DNA from: Flagellimonas sp. CMM7
GTDB taxonomy: Bacteria; Bacteroidota; Bacteroidia; Flavobacteriales; Flavobacteriaceae
Assembly: GCF_021390195.1 (NCBI RefSeq)
Contig: NZ_CP090003.1
Coordinates: 2,406,001 to 2,470,000, forward strand
DNA length: 64,000 nucleotides
Direction: 5' to 3'
In this document: piece after piece, positions 27,763 through 36,517 of the stretch
Position numbering within the stretch: position 1 is the first letter of the stretch
Layout of the letters: each line of letters opens with the position of its first letter
The notes under the pieces: generated by a model
What the model was told of the DNA's origin: nothing
Seen by the model: the letters and a program-made list of their open reading frames with translations, nothing else
The model's database searches: none
Made by a program: the position numbers and the translations under genes

Positions 27763-28602
27763 ATGGCGAAATCAGACTACAACCGCGAGCGGAAACCTTC
27801 CAACAGAGCGGCAGGAAGTGATAAAAGAAAACAATTTTCCAAAGGAAAACCACCCAGAAAAAAAGTGGCACCACAAAAACCATCCAATCCAGATGAAATT
27901 CGGTTGAACAAGTATGTGGCAAATGCAGGCGTATGTTCCAGACGAGAAGCAGATACTTACATCGCTGCCGGAAGTGTTTCGGTAAACGGAAAGGTGATTT
28001 CTGAAATGGGCTATAAAGTAAAGCGAACAGATGATGTTCGTTTTGATGGCCGAAAGCTAAACCCAGAAAAGAAGGAATATATACTGCTTAACAAGCCCAA
28101 AAATTTTATCACCACTACCAATGATGAAAAGGGCAGGCGCACAGTAATGGAACTCATTTCCAGTGCTACTAATTCACGTTTGTTGCCAGTGGGCCGTTTG
28201 GATAGAAATACTACCGGCCTTTTGCTCTTTACAAACGATGGCGATATGACCAAAAAATTGACGCACCCAACACATGGGGTTCGCAAGATTTACCATGCGT
28301 ATCTAGATAAAAACTTAGCGCTATCAGATTTACGTAAAATAGAGGAAGGTTTGGAGTTGGAAGACGGTTTGGTGAAAGTAGACGATATCAGTTATATTCA
28401 AGGATCTCCCAAAAAAGAAATAGGCATCGAAATCCATAGTGGACGCAATCGTATTGTCCGCCGTATTTTTGAGCATTTAGGCTATACAGTAACCAAATTG
28501 GATCGGGTCATTTTTGCGGGATTAACAAAAAAAGATTTACCACGAGGTCATTGGCGCCCTTTAACAGAACAAGAGGTTATTAATTTAGGCATGATTAAGT
28601 AA
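27763..28602 (+). CDS. RluB/RsuA-family rRNA pseudouridine synthase
   Basis: A 279-residue RNA-modifying enzyme. A very basic disordered tail of about 45 residues (RKQFSKGKPPRKKVAPQ) precedes an S4 RNA-binding domain (LNKYVANAGVCSRREADTYI). The catalytic motif is LPVGRLDRNTTGLLLFTNDG with the essential Asp, and the C-terminus holds EIHSGRNRIVRRIFEHLGY. It should convert a specific uridine in 23S or 16S rRNA to pseudouridine. In related genomes it often follows the UbiA gene; here blocks 1 and 2 separate them. Confidence 0.95.
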   Translation: MAKSDYNRERKPSNRAAGSDKRKQFSKGKPPRKKVAPQKPSNPDEIRLNKYVANAGVCSRREADTYIAAGSVSVNGKVISEMGYKVKRTDDVRFDGRKLNPEKKEYILLNKPKNFITTTNDEKGRRTVMELISSATNSRLLPVGRLDRNTTGLLLFTNDGDMTKKLTHPTHGVRKIYHAYLDKNLALSDLRKIEEGLELEDGLVKVDDISYIQGSPKKEIGIEIHSGRNRIVRRIFEHLGYTVTKLDRVIFAGLTKKDLPRGHWRPLTEQEVINLGMIK

Positions 28603-28639
28603 CTTAGAGGCACCAAGTATTCACCTCTAAATACACAAA

Positions 28640-29827
28640 ATGCAAAAAGTTGCTGTAGGGCTGCAAATCTTTGCCAAAGACACATTGCTGCAACAACAGT
28701 TTAAAGGTAATGTAGCCTTATTGTGCCACAATGCCTCAATAGATGGTTCATGTAACCACGCTACCTTTATCTTTAAATCCATCTTTGGAAATCGTTTTAA
28801 AAAGATTTTTGGGCCTCAACATGGTTTCTCTACCGATGCCCAGGATAACATGATTGAGACGGATCATACCGTGCACCCCTATTTCAATATACCTGTATAT
28901 TCTTTGTATTCTGAAACTCGTGTGCCAACAGATGCAATGCTGGAAGGAATAGATCATTTTTTTGTGGATCTTCAAGATGTGGGCTGCCGCATGTATACGT
29001 ATATCTATACATTGACACTTTTATTGGAAAAATGTGCAAACAAGGACATTGAAGTGATCATTTTAGATCGTCCCAATCCGATCAATGGTGAAACACTTGA
29101 AGGGAATGTATTGGATACGGCATTTGCTTCTTTTATAGGAAGACATCCCATACCTGTAAGGCATGGACTTACCATAGGAGAATTGGGATTAATGCACCAA
29201 AAATTATGGACCAAGGAGAAAGCGAACGTAAAGGTAATACAAATGCAAGGATGGGAAAGGCAGATGTACTTCTTAGATACGGGGCTTTCATGGGCATTGC
29301 CCTCTCCAAATATAGCTAGAGCAGAGAGTTGCCTTGTTTTTCCTGCAACGGTGATGTTTGAGGGAACTTGTTTAAGTGAAGGCCGGGGCACCACCCAACC
29401 CTTGGAAATTATGGGGCATCCGAAAATTGAACCCTTTTCACTTTTTGCAGACCATTTAGAAAAAACAATGATGCGTTCGGGATTAAAAGGTTTTGCTATA
29501 AGACCCATACTATTTCTTCCCACGTTCCATAAATATGTTGATGTAGTTTGTGGTGGGTTTCAAATCCATGCTACGAACAAGACAACTTTTCAACCCTGGC
29601 GGGTAGGGCAGTTGATGTTAAGGGAACTTTTTCATCACTTGGGCACTGAATTTAAATGGTTGGAACCGCCATATGAATATATTCATCATCTAGAGCCTAT
29701 TGACATTCTCAACGGAACCGATAAACTAAGACATTGGGTAGAAAAGAAGGGTTCCTTAGAGGATTTGGATGACTTGGAACAGCTGGATCTATATAAGGAA
29801 CAACACCAATTAATCAGTCTTTATTAA
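28640..29827 (+). CDS. DUF1343 family protein (NamZ-like exo-beta-N-acetylmuramidase fold), no signal peptide
   Basis: A 395-residue DUF1343 protein. Key stretches are KKIFGPQHGFSTDAQDNMIE, FVDLQDVGCRMYTYIYTL, IILDRPNPINGETLEG and FEGTCLSEGRGTTQPLE, all conserved in the NamZ family that removes N-acetylmuramic acid from peptidoglycan fragments. It starts MQKVAVGLQIFAKDTLLQQQ and lacks a signal peptide, so it is probably cytoplasmic, unlike many relatives. It follows the pseudouridine synthase by 37 bases on the same strand. The substrate is inferred from the family only. Confidence 0.9.
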   Translation: MQKVAVGLQIFAKDTLLQQQFKGNVALLCHNASIDGSCNHATFIFKSIFGNRFKKIFGPQHGFSTDAQDNMIETDHTVHPYFNIPVYSLYSETRVPTDAMLEGIDHFFVDLQDVGCRMYTYIYTLTLLLEKCANKDIEVIILDRPNPINGETLEGNVLDTAFASFIGRHPIPVRHGLTIGELGLMHQKLWTKEKANVKVIQMQGWERQMYFLDTGLSWALPSPNIARAESCLVFPATVMFEGTCLSEGRGTTQPLEIMGHPKIEPFSLFADHLEKTMMRSGLKGFAIRPILFLPTFHKYVDVVCGGFQIHATNKTTFQPWRVGQLMLRELFHHLGTEFKWLEPPYEYIHHLEPIDILNGTDKLRHWVEKKGSLEDLDDLEQLDLYKEQHQLISLY

Positions 29828-29924
29828 AAGAGACTAGATTTTAGAATAATAGGGGATTGATAAAATAAGCTTCTTTAAAAGAATTATAAGGAGAGTTATT
29901 TTGTAGTTACACTTATCGTTTGAG

Positions 29925-30089
29925 CTATGAACAGTACGGGAGTAAGCTAGCGTTTGCTTTCCTCCACGTACATAGCAAAATCTTTTTGTTTTTCCCTTTC
30001 CTTGTTTAAAGCAAAATCCAAAAGATTTTGCGGACTTCATAAAAATACACAAACCCTGCGATTAAGCCCGAAGCCCGTATTGTTTATAG
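29925..30089. repeat. Nested long palindrome at the 3' end of the HNH gene
   Basis: Outer arms CTATGAACAGTACGGG (29925-29940) and CCCGTATTGTTTATAG (30074-30089) pair at 14 of 16 positions. An inner pair, GCAAAATCTTTTTG (29975-29988) with CAAAAGATTTTGC (30019-30031), nests within. The gene's stop codon lies in the right arm. The sequence is homologous to the tail of the hydrolase unit (25341-25449). Confidence 0.75.
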
Positions 30090-31115
30090 GTTGTGTTGTG
30101 CGCTGGCTTTTTTTCTGTCGTCCCAAATTAAAGCGGAACAGAATACTTTACTTTCATCTTTTAAATCAAGAAAAGGTTCCATAGTCGTAATTTCCATATC
30201 CAATTCTCCACCTTCATTAGAACATAATGTTTTGTTTATATTTTCATAAATAACGGCGTCTTCTTTATTATAGCCGGGGAATGCAATACTAATTTGAGCA
30301 TTTCGTGATTTAGTTTTGAGAACGAAGGTGTTTAAAAAGCAAAGTAACTCACTTGGTTTATTAATAATGTTTACTCCTAAATACATTTCTGGAAACTCAA
30401 AATTTATCCAGAAAGGGTCAGTAATCAGGTTCTTTTCTGGATTTAATATTTGCTCTCGTATTTTATCGAGATTCTGATTGAAAAGGAAAATGTGGCCGTA
30501 CTTTTCAAAACCTAATAAATAACCAATTTTCAATAAAGCTATTGAAGCTAACCTCATATTTCCATTATCAGGAATTTTCAAGTTGAATTGTAATTTTTTT
30601 GTAGCGAATTTTCCCAACTCCCCCTCAATTGGGAATAAACCTCTTTCTTCACTTTCTAAAAAATCATTATAGTCTTTTGGATTAGAATATTTACTTTGAA
30701 GATTTAAAGTCATTTTTCCATCTCCATCAAAACTTAAATCTGCTGTTACTTTTGAACCTTTATTATTTTCTAACTTAGTTCTATGCTTAGAATTAGGGCT
30801 AAAACTTTTAAAATCCTGTTCTAAAAGAAAGGTTAGTAATTCAACATCAGTTTTATGCCCACTTTGGTTATTACATTTTTTGCATGTCAAAATATTGTCT
30901 TTACCTCCTAAAGATTTTGGCGGATTATGTTCCAAGGTCAAGTAATTTTTTTCACTTGGATTTAAGTCGCTTTCAAGAAAAACCTTCAAACATAAAGGAC
31001 ATAAAACACCTTTGTCAAATTCAATATCAAACTTGGCATTCGTCTTTTCCTTTATCCATTTCAGGTTTTGAGAATAGGCTTCAAATATTTTCTTTTTCTT
31101 CTTTAATTTGCTCAT
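30084..31115 (-). CDS. HNH endonuclease-like protein, cassette cargo
   Basis: A 343-residue protein with an HNH zinc site near residues 37-90: CPLCLKVFL, then LTLEHNPPKSLGGKDNILTC and KKCNNQSGHKTD. The His in LEHNPP and the Asn/His in CNNQSGHK match HNH nuclease positions, and two CxxC pairs likely bind zinc. The remaining 250 residues are unlike anything I recognise. It could be a defence nuclease, a homing-type nuclease or an HNH-bearing structural protein; DNA cleavage is not shown. The ATG at 31115 is 57 bases inside the block edge. Confidence 0.85.
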   Translation of the reverse strand: MSKLKKKKKIFEAYSQNLKWIKEKTNAKFDIEFDKGVLCPLCLKVFLESDLNPSEKNYLTLEHNPPKSLGGKDNILTCKKCNNQSGHKTDVELLTFLLEQDFKSFSPNSKHRTKLENNKGSKVTADLSFDGDGKMTLNLQSKYSNPKDYNDFLESEERGLFPIEGELGKFATKKLQFNLKIPDNGNMRLASIALLKIGYLLGFEKYGHIFLFNQNLDKIREQILNPEKNLITDPFWINFEFPEMYLGVNIINKPSELLCFLNTFVLKTKSRNAQISIAFPGYNKEDAVIYENINKTLCSNEGGELDMEITTMEPFLDLKDESKVFCSALIWDDRKKASAQHNL

Positions 31116-31200
31116 TTTTCAGCTTGCGCACAACTAATAAGGATATGAATTCGTTTTAATGATTTATATCCAACGATAAGTGAAGTTCGGGAATTTTAGC

Positions 31201-31241
31201 TTAAAAAGCTATGTATAATTCATGGAGCTACATTATAGCTT
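31201..31241 (-). terminator. Candidate terminator after argH
   Basis: In the minus direction AAGCTAT (from 31241) pairs with ATAGCTT (ending 31206), with extra A-T pairs inside, followed by TTTTT-type sequence. It lies 25 bases after the argH stop and just before the edge of block 3. Confidence 0.55.
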
Positions 31242-31265
31242 GGCGAAAAGAGCGGATGAATTTTT

Positions 31266-32549
31266 TTAGGCCAGGACCTTTTCCATTTTCTTTTTGATTT
31301 CATCCAAACATAAATTCCCCAAGCTGCCTTCGTGGACATGTTTGATATCTTTTTTGGGTTTAAAAGTACCTGCCTCAATTTCTGCTCCCATTTTTTTATA
31401 AGCGTCTCGGAAAGGCATGCCACTATTAACCAATTCATTTAGCGTATCTACGCTAAAAAGATAATCGTATTTAGGATCATCTAGGATAGTGTTATTCACT
31501 TTGATCTCCTTTAAACTGAAATGGATCAACTCTAAACACGCTTTAATGTCTTGAATGGAAGGAACAATAATTTCTTTGACCAATTGTAAATCTCGGTGAT
31601 ACCCACTAGGAAGATTATTGGTGATCAACGTTAACTGATTGGGTATTGCCTGAATCTTATTGCATTTGGCCCTGATCAATTCAAACACATCTGGATTTTT
31701 TTTATGCGGCATTATGCTACTTCCGGTGGTCAACTCATCTGGAAAAGAGATGAAATCAAAATTTTGACTCATGTACAAACAAATATCCATAGCCAATTTA
31801 GATAGTGTTGCCGCTATGCTAGAAATTCCAAACGCTGTGGCTTTTTCTACTTTTCCACGTCCCATTTGGGCAGCGACTACGTTATATTTCACTGTTTCAA
31901 AACCCATTGCAGAAGTGGTAAAAGTTCGATCTATAGGAAAAGAACTTCCATACCCCGCGGCACTGCCCAAAGGATTTTGGTCTGCTATCTTGTGTGCGGC
32001 ATTAATAAAATATAGATCATCAATTAAGCTTTCTGCATAGGCAGAAAACCAAAGCCCAAAAGATGAAGGCATGGCAATCTGTAAATGTGTATAGCCTGGG
32101 AGTAAGACAGATTGGTGCTTTTCTGCCAACTCCAATAGCAAATCAAAGAAGGTCTTGACTTCATTTTTGATTTCGGTCAACTCGTTTTTAAGATATAGTT
32201 GCATTGCCACCAAGACTTGGTCGTTTCGGGATCTGGCAGTATGGATTTTCTTTCCTGTATCACCTAATTTTTGGGTGAGCAAAAATTCGATTTTGGAATG
32301 CATGTCCTCAAAATCATCCTCTATGGTAAACAGCCCATCTTCAATACAGTTTGTAATTTTATCCAATTCCCTTACCAAGGCATTGGCCTCTTCATTGGTA
32401 ATCAATCCTACTTTACCCAACATTTTGGCATGCGCCTGCGAAGCAATCACATCATATTTTGCCAAGAGCAAATCCAAGTCTCGATCATTGCCTACTGTAA
32501 AATGGTCTATTTTTTTATCGGTGCTAAAGCCTTTGTCCCAGAGTTTCAT
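31266..32549 (-). CDS. argH: Argininosuccinate lyase
   Basis: A 427-residue fumarase/aspartase-family enzyme. The family signature GSSIMPHKKNPDVFELIRAK carries the catalytic Ser. RSRNDQVLVAMQLYL and LLPGYTHLQIAMPSSFG are the other two conserved regions. It splits argininosuccinate to arginine and fumarate, the last step of the pathway. It is the last gene of the arginine operon, and its start overlaps the stop of the ACT-domain gene by 4 bases. Confidence 0.97.
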   Translation of the reverse strand: MKLWDKGFSTDKKIDHFTVGNDRDLDLLLAKYDVIASQAHAKMLGKVGLITNEEANALVRELDKITNCIEDGLFTIEDDFEDMHSKIEFLLTQKLGDTGKKIHTARSRNDQVLVAMQLYLKNELTEIKNEVKTFFDLLLELAEKHQSVLLPGYTHLQIAMPSSFGLWFSAYAESLIDDLYFINAAHKIADQNPLGSAAGYGSSFPIDRTFTTSAMGFETVKYNVVAAQMGRGKVEKATAFGISSIAATLSKLAMDICLYMSQNFDFISFPDELTTGSSIMPHKKNPDVFELIRAKCNKIQAIPNQLTLITNNLPSGYHRDLQLVKEIIVPSIQDIKACLELIHFSLKEIKVNNTILDDPKYDYLFSVDTLNELVNSGMPFRDAYKKMGAEIEAGTFKPKKDIKHVHEGSLGNLCLDEIKKKMEKVLA

Positions 32550-32956
32550 TTTTTCAATTTAGTGGTGTGTGTCATTTTTAGTAAAACGTTCATAGCTTTC
32601 TTTGCATCTAATTTGTCTACAAAGATGTGGTCATGATAATAAGCGGCAACTACATTACAACTGATTTGCTCTTCTGCCATGGCATTTGAAATTGCAGCTG
32701 TAAGTCCAACGGATTGTAAGGAGGAATGGACCATTAGTGTAATACAAGAGGCAACATAGTCGTAATTAAGATTTAGATTGTCTGCATTCTCTTTTTTTAA
32801 AATAAGGGTTGTTCCTTCTTTTTCTTTAAAAGTGCCATGAACTATGGCTAAGTCTATTTGAAAAGACTCTGGGACACTAACAAAAACGTAACTTTCTTCA
32901 TGGAGAAAGGGTTTCATTTTGGATAAAAGTGCGACTAGATTTGTTTCTCCTGACAT
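32546..32956 (-). CDS. ACT-domain protein in the arginine operon (CASTOR-like ACT pair)
   Basis: A 136-residue protein with two small ACT-type domains. The opening MSGETNLVALLSKMKPFLHE with YVFVSVPE matches the ACT_3/DUF2241 type, and the second half (YDYVASCITLMVHSSLQSVG, then LTAAISNAMAEEQISCNVVA) matches ACT_7. ACT domains usually bind amino acids, and the animal arginine sensor CASTOR has related ACT folds. The gene sits between argE (4 bases away) and argH (4-base overlap), so sensing arginine or a pathway intermediate is a fair inference. There is no DNA-binding or enzyme domain. Confidence 0.88.
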   Translation of the reverse strand: MSGETNLVALLSKMKPFLHEESYVFVSVPESFQIDLAIVHGTFKEKEGTTLILKKENADNLNLNYDYVASCITLMVHSSLQSVGLTAAISNAMAEEQISCNVVAAYYHDHIFVDKLDAKKAMNVLLKMTHTTKLKK

Positions 32957-32960
32957 AGAA

Positions 32961-34037
32961 TTATGAATTAACTAGAAATCCTTTTAAAATTTTGATATAT
33001 AAATCTATTCCTTCCCCAATCTCGTTGACATAAATAAATTCATTGGCGGAGTGTGATCTAGTGCTATCCCCTGGCCCCAATTTTACAGATTGACAGCTTA
33101 AAGCGGCCTGATCTGAAAGTGTTGGGGAACCATAGGTCTTTCTTCCCAATGCAATACCGCTTTTCACCAAATCATGTTCAGGGTTTATAGCGGAAGAGTT
33201 TAATCGTAACGAACGCGGTGTCATTTTGCAAGGAGCTTCATTTTGCAAGATTCCGGCAATTTCCTCATTGGAATAACAATCGTTCACACGAACATCCACT
33301 ACCAAATCTACTTGAGCGGGTACGACATTGTGTTGACTTCCTGCTTTTATTTGGGTCACTGTTAACTTTACCTCACCAAGAGCATCGGAAACCTTTTCAA
33401 AAGAATAGTCTTTAAACCAGTCCAATACTTTAATGGTATTGTAAATGGAATTGTCATCATTTGGGTGTGCAGCATGCGATGGTGTGCCTTCTACCACAGC
33501 ATCAAAAACCACCAAACCTTTTTCAGCAATGGCCAAATCCATTAAAGTGGGTTCGCCAACCACCGCAACATCTATTTTGGGAAGAATAGGCAATAATGCC
33601 GTTAAGCTCTTTTTGCCAGCATCTTCTTCTTCGGCAGTTGCCGCCATGATAATGTTATGGGTCAAATGTTCATGCTCATAAAATTGTACAAAAGTGGCCA
33701 AAAGGGAAACCAAGCAGCCACCTGCATCATTACTGCCCAAACCAAATAGTTTTCCATCTTCAATATGCGGATTAAAAGGGTCTTTTGTATAAGCGCTATT
33801 GGGTTTTACGGTATCGTGATGAGAGTTTAAGAGCAATGTAGGTTTACTATCATCAAAGTGCTTGTTAAAGGCATATACATTATTGAATTGCCTTTGGGTT
33901 TTAACGTCAAAGCTCGCCAACCATTCCTCAATGGCATCTGCGGTTTTGTCTTCTTCTCCAGAAAAAGAAGGGGTAGCGATTAATTGCTGGAGCAATTCAA
34001 TAGCTCTCGTGGTCAATATTTCTTGATTGATGTTCAT
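32961..34037 (-). CDS. argE: M20-family acyl-ornithine deacylase (ArgE-like)
   Basis: A 358-residue zinc peptidase of the M20/ArgE-DapE family. Metal-binding and catalytic regions are LLLNSHHDTVKPN, FGLGSNDAGGCLVS, AATAEEEDAGKKS, VVGEPTLMDLAIAEKG and STRSHSANEFI at the end. It should remove the acyl group (acetyl or succinyl) from acyl-ornithine or acyl-citrulline; in the transcarbamylase variant present here the substrate is likely the acylated citrulline. Its start overlaps the argB stop by 4 bases. Confidence 0.93.
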   Translation of the reverse strand: MNINQEILTTRAIELLQQLIATPSFSGEEDKTADAIEEWLASFDVKTQRQFNNVYAFNKHFDDSKPTLLLNSHHDTVKPNSAYTKDPFNPHIEDGKLFGLGSNDAGGCLVSLLATFVQFYEHEHLTHNIIMAATAEEEDAGKKSLTALLPILPKIDVAVVGEPTLMDLAIAEKGLVVFDAVVEGTPSHAAHPNDDNSIYNTIKVLDWFKDYSFEKVSDALGEVKLTVTQIKAGSQHNVVPAQVDLVVDVRVNDCYSNEEIAGILQNEAPCKMTPRSLRLNSSAINPEHDLVKSGIALGRKTYGSPTLSDQAALSCQSVKLGPGDSTRSHSANEFIYVNEIGEGIDLYIKILKGFLVNS

Positions 34038-34813
34038 AGGGTCAAAGTGGTGAAATTTGTGTTTGTTCCTTGAAGCATGGTATTATCTCCGATGCAGACT
34101 TGCTTTACATTCTTTTGAAGTGCTTGGAAGCAATTGTGCATTTTTGGAAGCATTCCGTCCGCTATAATGCCGTCCGCCAACAGTTCTTTGTATTTTTTAG
34201 AGTCTATGTGTTGAATTACTGAATTTTCATCATCAATGCTTTGTAGTACACCTTTCTTTTCAAAACAATAATATAAGGTGGTTTCAAATTCGGTTGACAT
34301 GCCAGAGGCCAATTCAGCAGCTATGGTATCTGCATTGGTGTTGAACAATTGCCCTTTGTTATCATGGGTCAAAGCGCAAAAAACAGGTGTAAATTCTGCT
34401 TTCAACAAACTAGTAATATTGTTTGAGTTTATGGAATCTACGTCTCCTACCAAACCAAAATCAATTTCTTTTACTGGTCTTTTGTGTGCTACAATGGAAT
34501 TTCCATCCGCACCGCTCATGCCAATCGCGTTACAATCAAAAGCTTGAAGTTGGGCAACAATTTTTTTGTTTACCAATCCGCCATAGACCATAATTGCCAC
34601 ATCTAAACTTTGAGCATCGGTTATTCTACGGCCGTTTGTCATTTTGGCTTCAATACCAAGCTTGTTGGCAATTTCAGTTGCTTTTTTACCACCGCCATGA
34701 ACCAATATTTTATGTCCATCCATTTGGGAAAACAATTCCAACAAATGTGAAAGCTCTTTTTCATCCTCAATGATGTTACCTCCTATTTTTATAATGGATA
34801 GTTTTTGTTTCAT
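34034..34813 (-). CDS. argB: Acetylglutamate (or succinylglutamate) kinase
   Basis: A 259-residue amino-acid kinase. IIKIGGNIIEDEKEL and ILVHGGGKKATEIANKLG form the phosphate-binding part, followed by NGRRITDAQSLDVAIMVYGG and a C-terminal MLPKMHNCFQAL. It phosphorylates N-acyl-glutamate. The length is close to the short E. coli-type kinase, which lacks the N-terminal helix linked to arginine inhibition in other bacteria, so feedback control may lie elsewhere (inference). Two bases separate it from the SDR gene. Confidence 0.95.
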   Translation of the reverse strand: MKQKLSIIKIGGNIIEDEKELSHLLELFSQMDGHKILVHGGGKKATEIANKLGIEAKMTNGRRITDAQSLDVAIMVYGGLVNKKIVAQLQAFDCNAIGMSGADGNSIVAHKRPVKEIDFGLVGDVDSINSNNITSLLKAEFTPVFCALTHDNKGQLFNTNADTIAAELASGMSTEFETTLYYCFEKKGVLQSIDDENSVIQHIDSKKYKELLADGIIADGMLPKMHNCFQALQKNVKQVCIGDNTMLQGTNTNFTTLTL

Positions 34814-34814
34814 T

Positions 34815-35561
34815 TTATGTATTTAGAATTCCGCCGTCTATGGTCATTGCTGTTCCGGTAATCCAAGAAGAATCATCCGAAAGCATAAAAAGAGCCAGTT
34901 TGGCAATGTCTTCTGGAGTACCTAACCTTTTTAATAAAGTTGCATTTTTAGCATTTTCAACAGCTTCCTTGGGTTTGTCAAAAGCCTTTGCAGAATCCCA
35001 TATTAGTGGGGTGTCTACAGGGCCGGGACATATTGCGTTCACTCTTATTTTTGGGGCATATTCAACGGCCATCTGCTTCATTAAGGCGAGCGTTGCACCT
35101 TTTGATGCACAATAGGCTGGATGATTGGGAAAACTCTTAAAAGCTGCTATGGAAGAATTAATCAAAATAGTGCCTCCATCATCTTCCAGTAGATGCGGAA
35201 TAGCATATTTTGAAAGGTAAAAAACAGAACTTAAATTGGTTTCCAATGTATTTAGCCAAGAAGAAATGGTAAGGTCAACAACATTACCCAATCCTAAGAC
35301 TCCTGCATTCAATGACAGCACATCCAGTTTTCCAAACGTATCAAGTGCCACATTTACAAGTTCTTCATTGTAAGCGGCATTGCCAACATCACCAGGAACA
35401 AACACGGATTTTTCAAGGTTTTTGGCCAGGGCTTCCCCTCTTTTTAAATTTCGGCCGGAGAGTACAAGTTTTGCACCCTCACTAGATAGGGTTTCTGTTA
35501 TGGCCTTTCCCATGCCACTTGTTGCTCCGGTTATGATACAAACTTTATCTTTTAGTTTCAT
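34815..35561 (-). CDS. Short-chain dehydrogenase/reductase inside the arginine operon
   Basis: A 248-residue classical SDR. The cofactor motif is TGATSGMGKAI (TGxxxGxG), then LNAGVLG (NAG), catalytic Ser in LINSSIAA and YxxxK in YCASKGATLAL, followed by CPGPVDTPL. It uses NAD(P)H on an unknown substrate. It is not a known arginine-pathway enzyme, yet it sits 4 bases after argF' and 2 bases before argB. It may be a passenger, or may serve a modified branch of the pathway. Confidence 0.93.
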   Translation of the reverse strand: MKLKDKVCIITGATSGMGKAITETLSSEGAKLVLSGRNLKRGEALAKNLEKSVFVPGDVGNAAYNEELVNVALDTFGKLDVLSLNAGVLGLGNVVDLTISSWLNTLETNLSSVFYLSKYAIPHLLEDDGGTILINSSIAAFKSFPNHPAYCASKGATLALMKQMAVEYAPKIRVNAICPGPVDTPLIWDSAKAFDKPKEAVENAKNATLLKRLGTPEDIAKLALFMLSDDSSWITGTAMTIDGGILNT

Positions 35562-35565
35562 ATGT

Positions 35566-36504
35566 TTAAAGGGCTTCTAAAATTTTCTTAAGTACAACTT
35601 GCACTGAGAATATTCTATTATTAGCTTGTTCGATTACCAAGCTTTGGTTACCGTCCAGAACAGCATCCTCAACCACTACATTTCTTCTTACTGGTAGGCA
35701 GTGCATGAATTTGGCATTACCTAGTTTTTTTTGAGTCATCATCCAATCAGTATCTTGGCGAAGTACTTGTCCATACTTAGAATAACTGCTCCAGTTTTTT
35801 ACATAGACAAAATCAGCATTTTCCAATGCTTTCTCTTGATCATATTCAATTTGGCAACCTTTGGTGATTTCCGGATTAAGTTCATACCCTTCGGGGTGGG
35901 TAATTACAAATTCGGCGTCTTGTTTTTGCATCATTTCCACAAACGAATTGGCCACTGCATGGGGCAGAGCCTTTGGGTGAGGTGCCCATGATAAAACCAC
36001 CTTAGGTTTTAGTTTGGTGTTGTGTTTGTTAAGGGTAATCGCATCTGCTAGGGCCTGTAGGGGATGAGCAACAGAACTTTCCATATTTACTATTGGAATG
36101 GATGCATGTTTTGCAAAACCCGTTAGCACCTCTTCAGCCTCATCTTTTATTTTATCTTCTAATTTGGCAAACGCCCTGATAGCAATAATATCGCAAAATT
36201 GTGAAACCACTTGGGCAGCTTCCCTAATATGTTCAGAGGTTCCTTGATCCATTATAGTACCATCTTCATACTCCAATGCCCAACCTTCGGCGCCAAAATT
36301 CATGACCATGACTTCCATGCCCAAATACATTGCCGCCTTTTGGGTGCTTAACCGAGTTCTTAGACTATTGTTGAAAAATAACAGACAGATTGTTTTTTGC
36401 CTGCCCAAATGTTGAAATTGATAGGGATTTTTTTTAAGTGTTATTGCTTCATCAACCCAATCGGGAAGGGAATCAATATCATTTATGGATAGGTAATGTT
36501 TCAT
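35566..36504 (-). CDS. argF': N-succinyl/N-acetyl-L-ornithine transcarbamylase
   Basis: A 312-residue transcarbamylase. The carbamoyl-phosphate site is NNSLRTRLSTQKAA, and MESSVAHPLQALAD holds the HPxQ motif. The substrate-deciding loop reads MDQGTSEHI: Ser90 stands where the Bacteroides succinyl-ornithine enzyme has Pro90 and the Xanthomonas acetyl-ornithine enzyme has Glu92. From what I recall of swap mutants, a small uncharged residue there favours N-succinyl-ornithine. It makes acyl-citrulline from acyl-ornithine and carbamoyl phosphate. A palindromic repeat separates it from argD. Confidence 0.93.
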   Translation of the reverse strand: MKHYLSINDIDSLPDWVDEAITLKKNPYQFQHLGRQKTICLLFFNNSLRTRLSTQKAAMYLGMEVMVMNFGAEGWALEYEDGTIMDQGTSEHIREAAQVVSQFCDIIAIRAFAKLEDKIKDEAEEVLTGFAKHASIPIVNMESSVAHPLQALADAITLNKHNTKLKPKVVLSWAPHPKALPHAVANSFVEMMQKQDAEFVITHPEGYELNPEITKGCQIEYDQEKALENADFVYVKNWSSYSKYGQVLRQDTDWMMTQKKLGNAKFMHCLPVRRNVVVEDAVLDGNQSLVIEQANNRIFSVQVVLKKILEAL

Positions 36505-36517
36505 TTTTTACTTTTTT

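Larger units (their letters stand above)
29910..31197 (-). mobile_element. Candidate cassette-like gene block 3 (HNH protein)
   Basis: CACTTATCGTT (29910-29920) faces AACGATAAGTG (31172-31182), an 11-base perfect terminal inverted repeat. The conserved 22-mer lies at 31176-31197, upstream of the gene and in its orientation. GTTGTGCGC stands before the start codon and GCGCACAAC after the stop. The block lies between convergent namZ-like and argH genes. Confidence 0.55.

Noticed and set aside
29834..30052. A 72-residue open frame on the minus strand
   Set aside because: It lies wholly in the block 3 palindrome and its flank; its sequence follows from the inverted repeats rather than coding.
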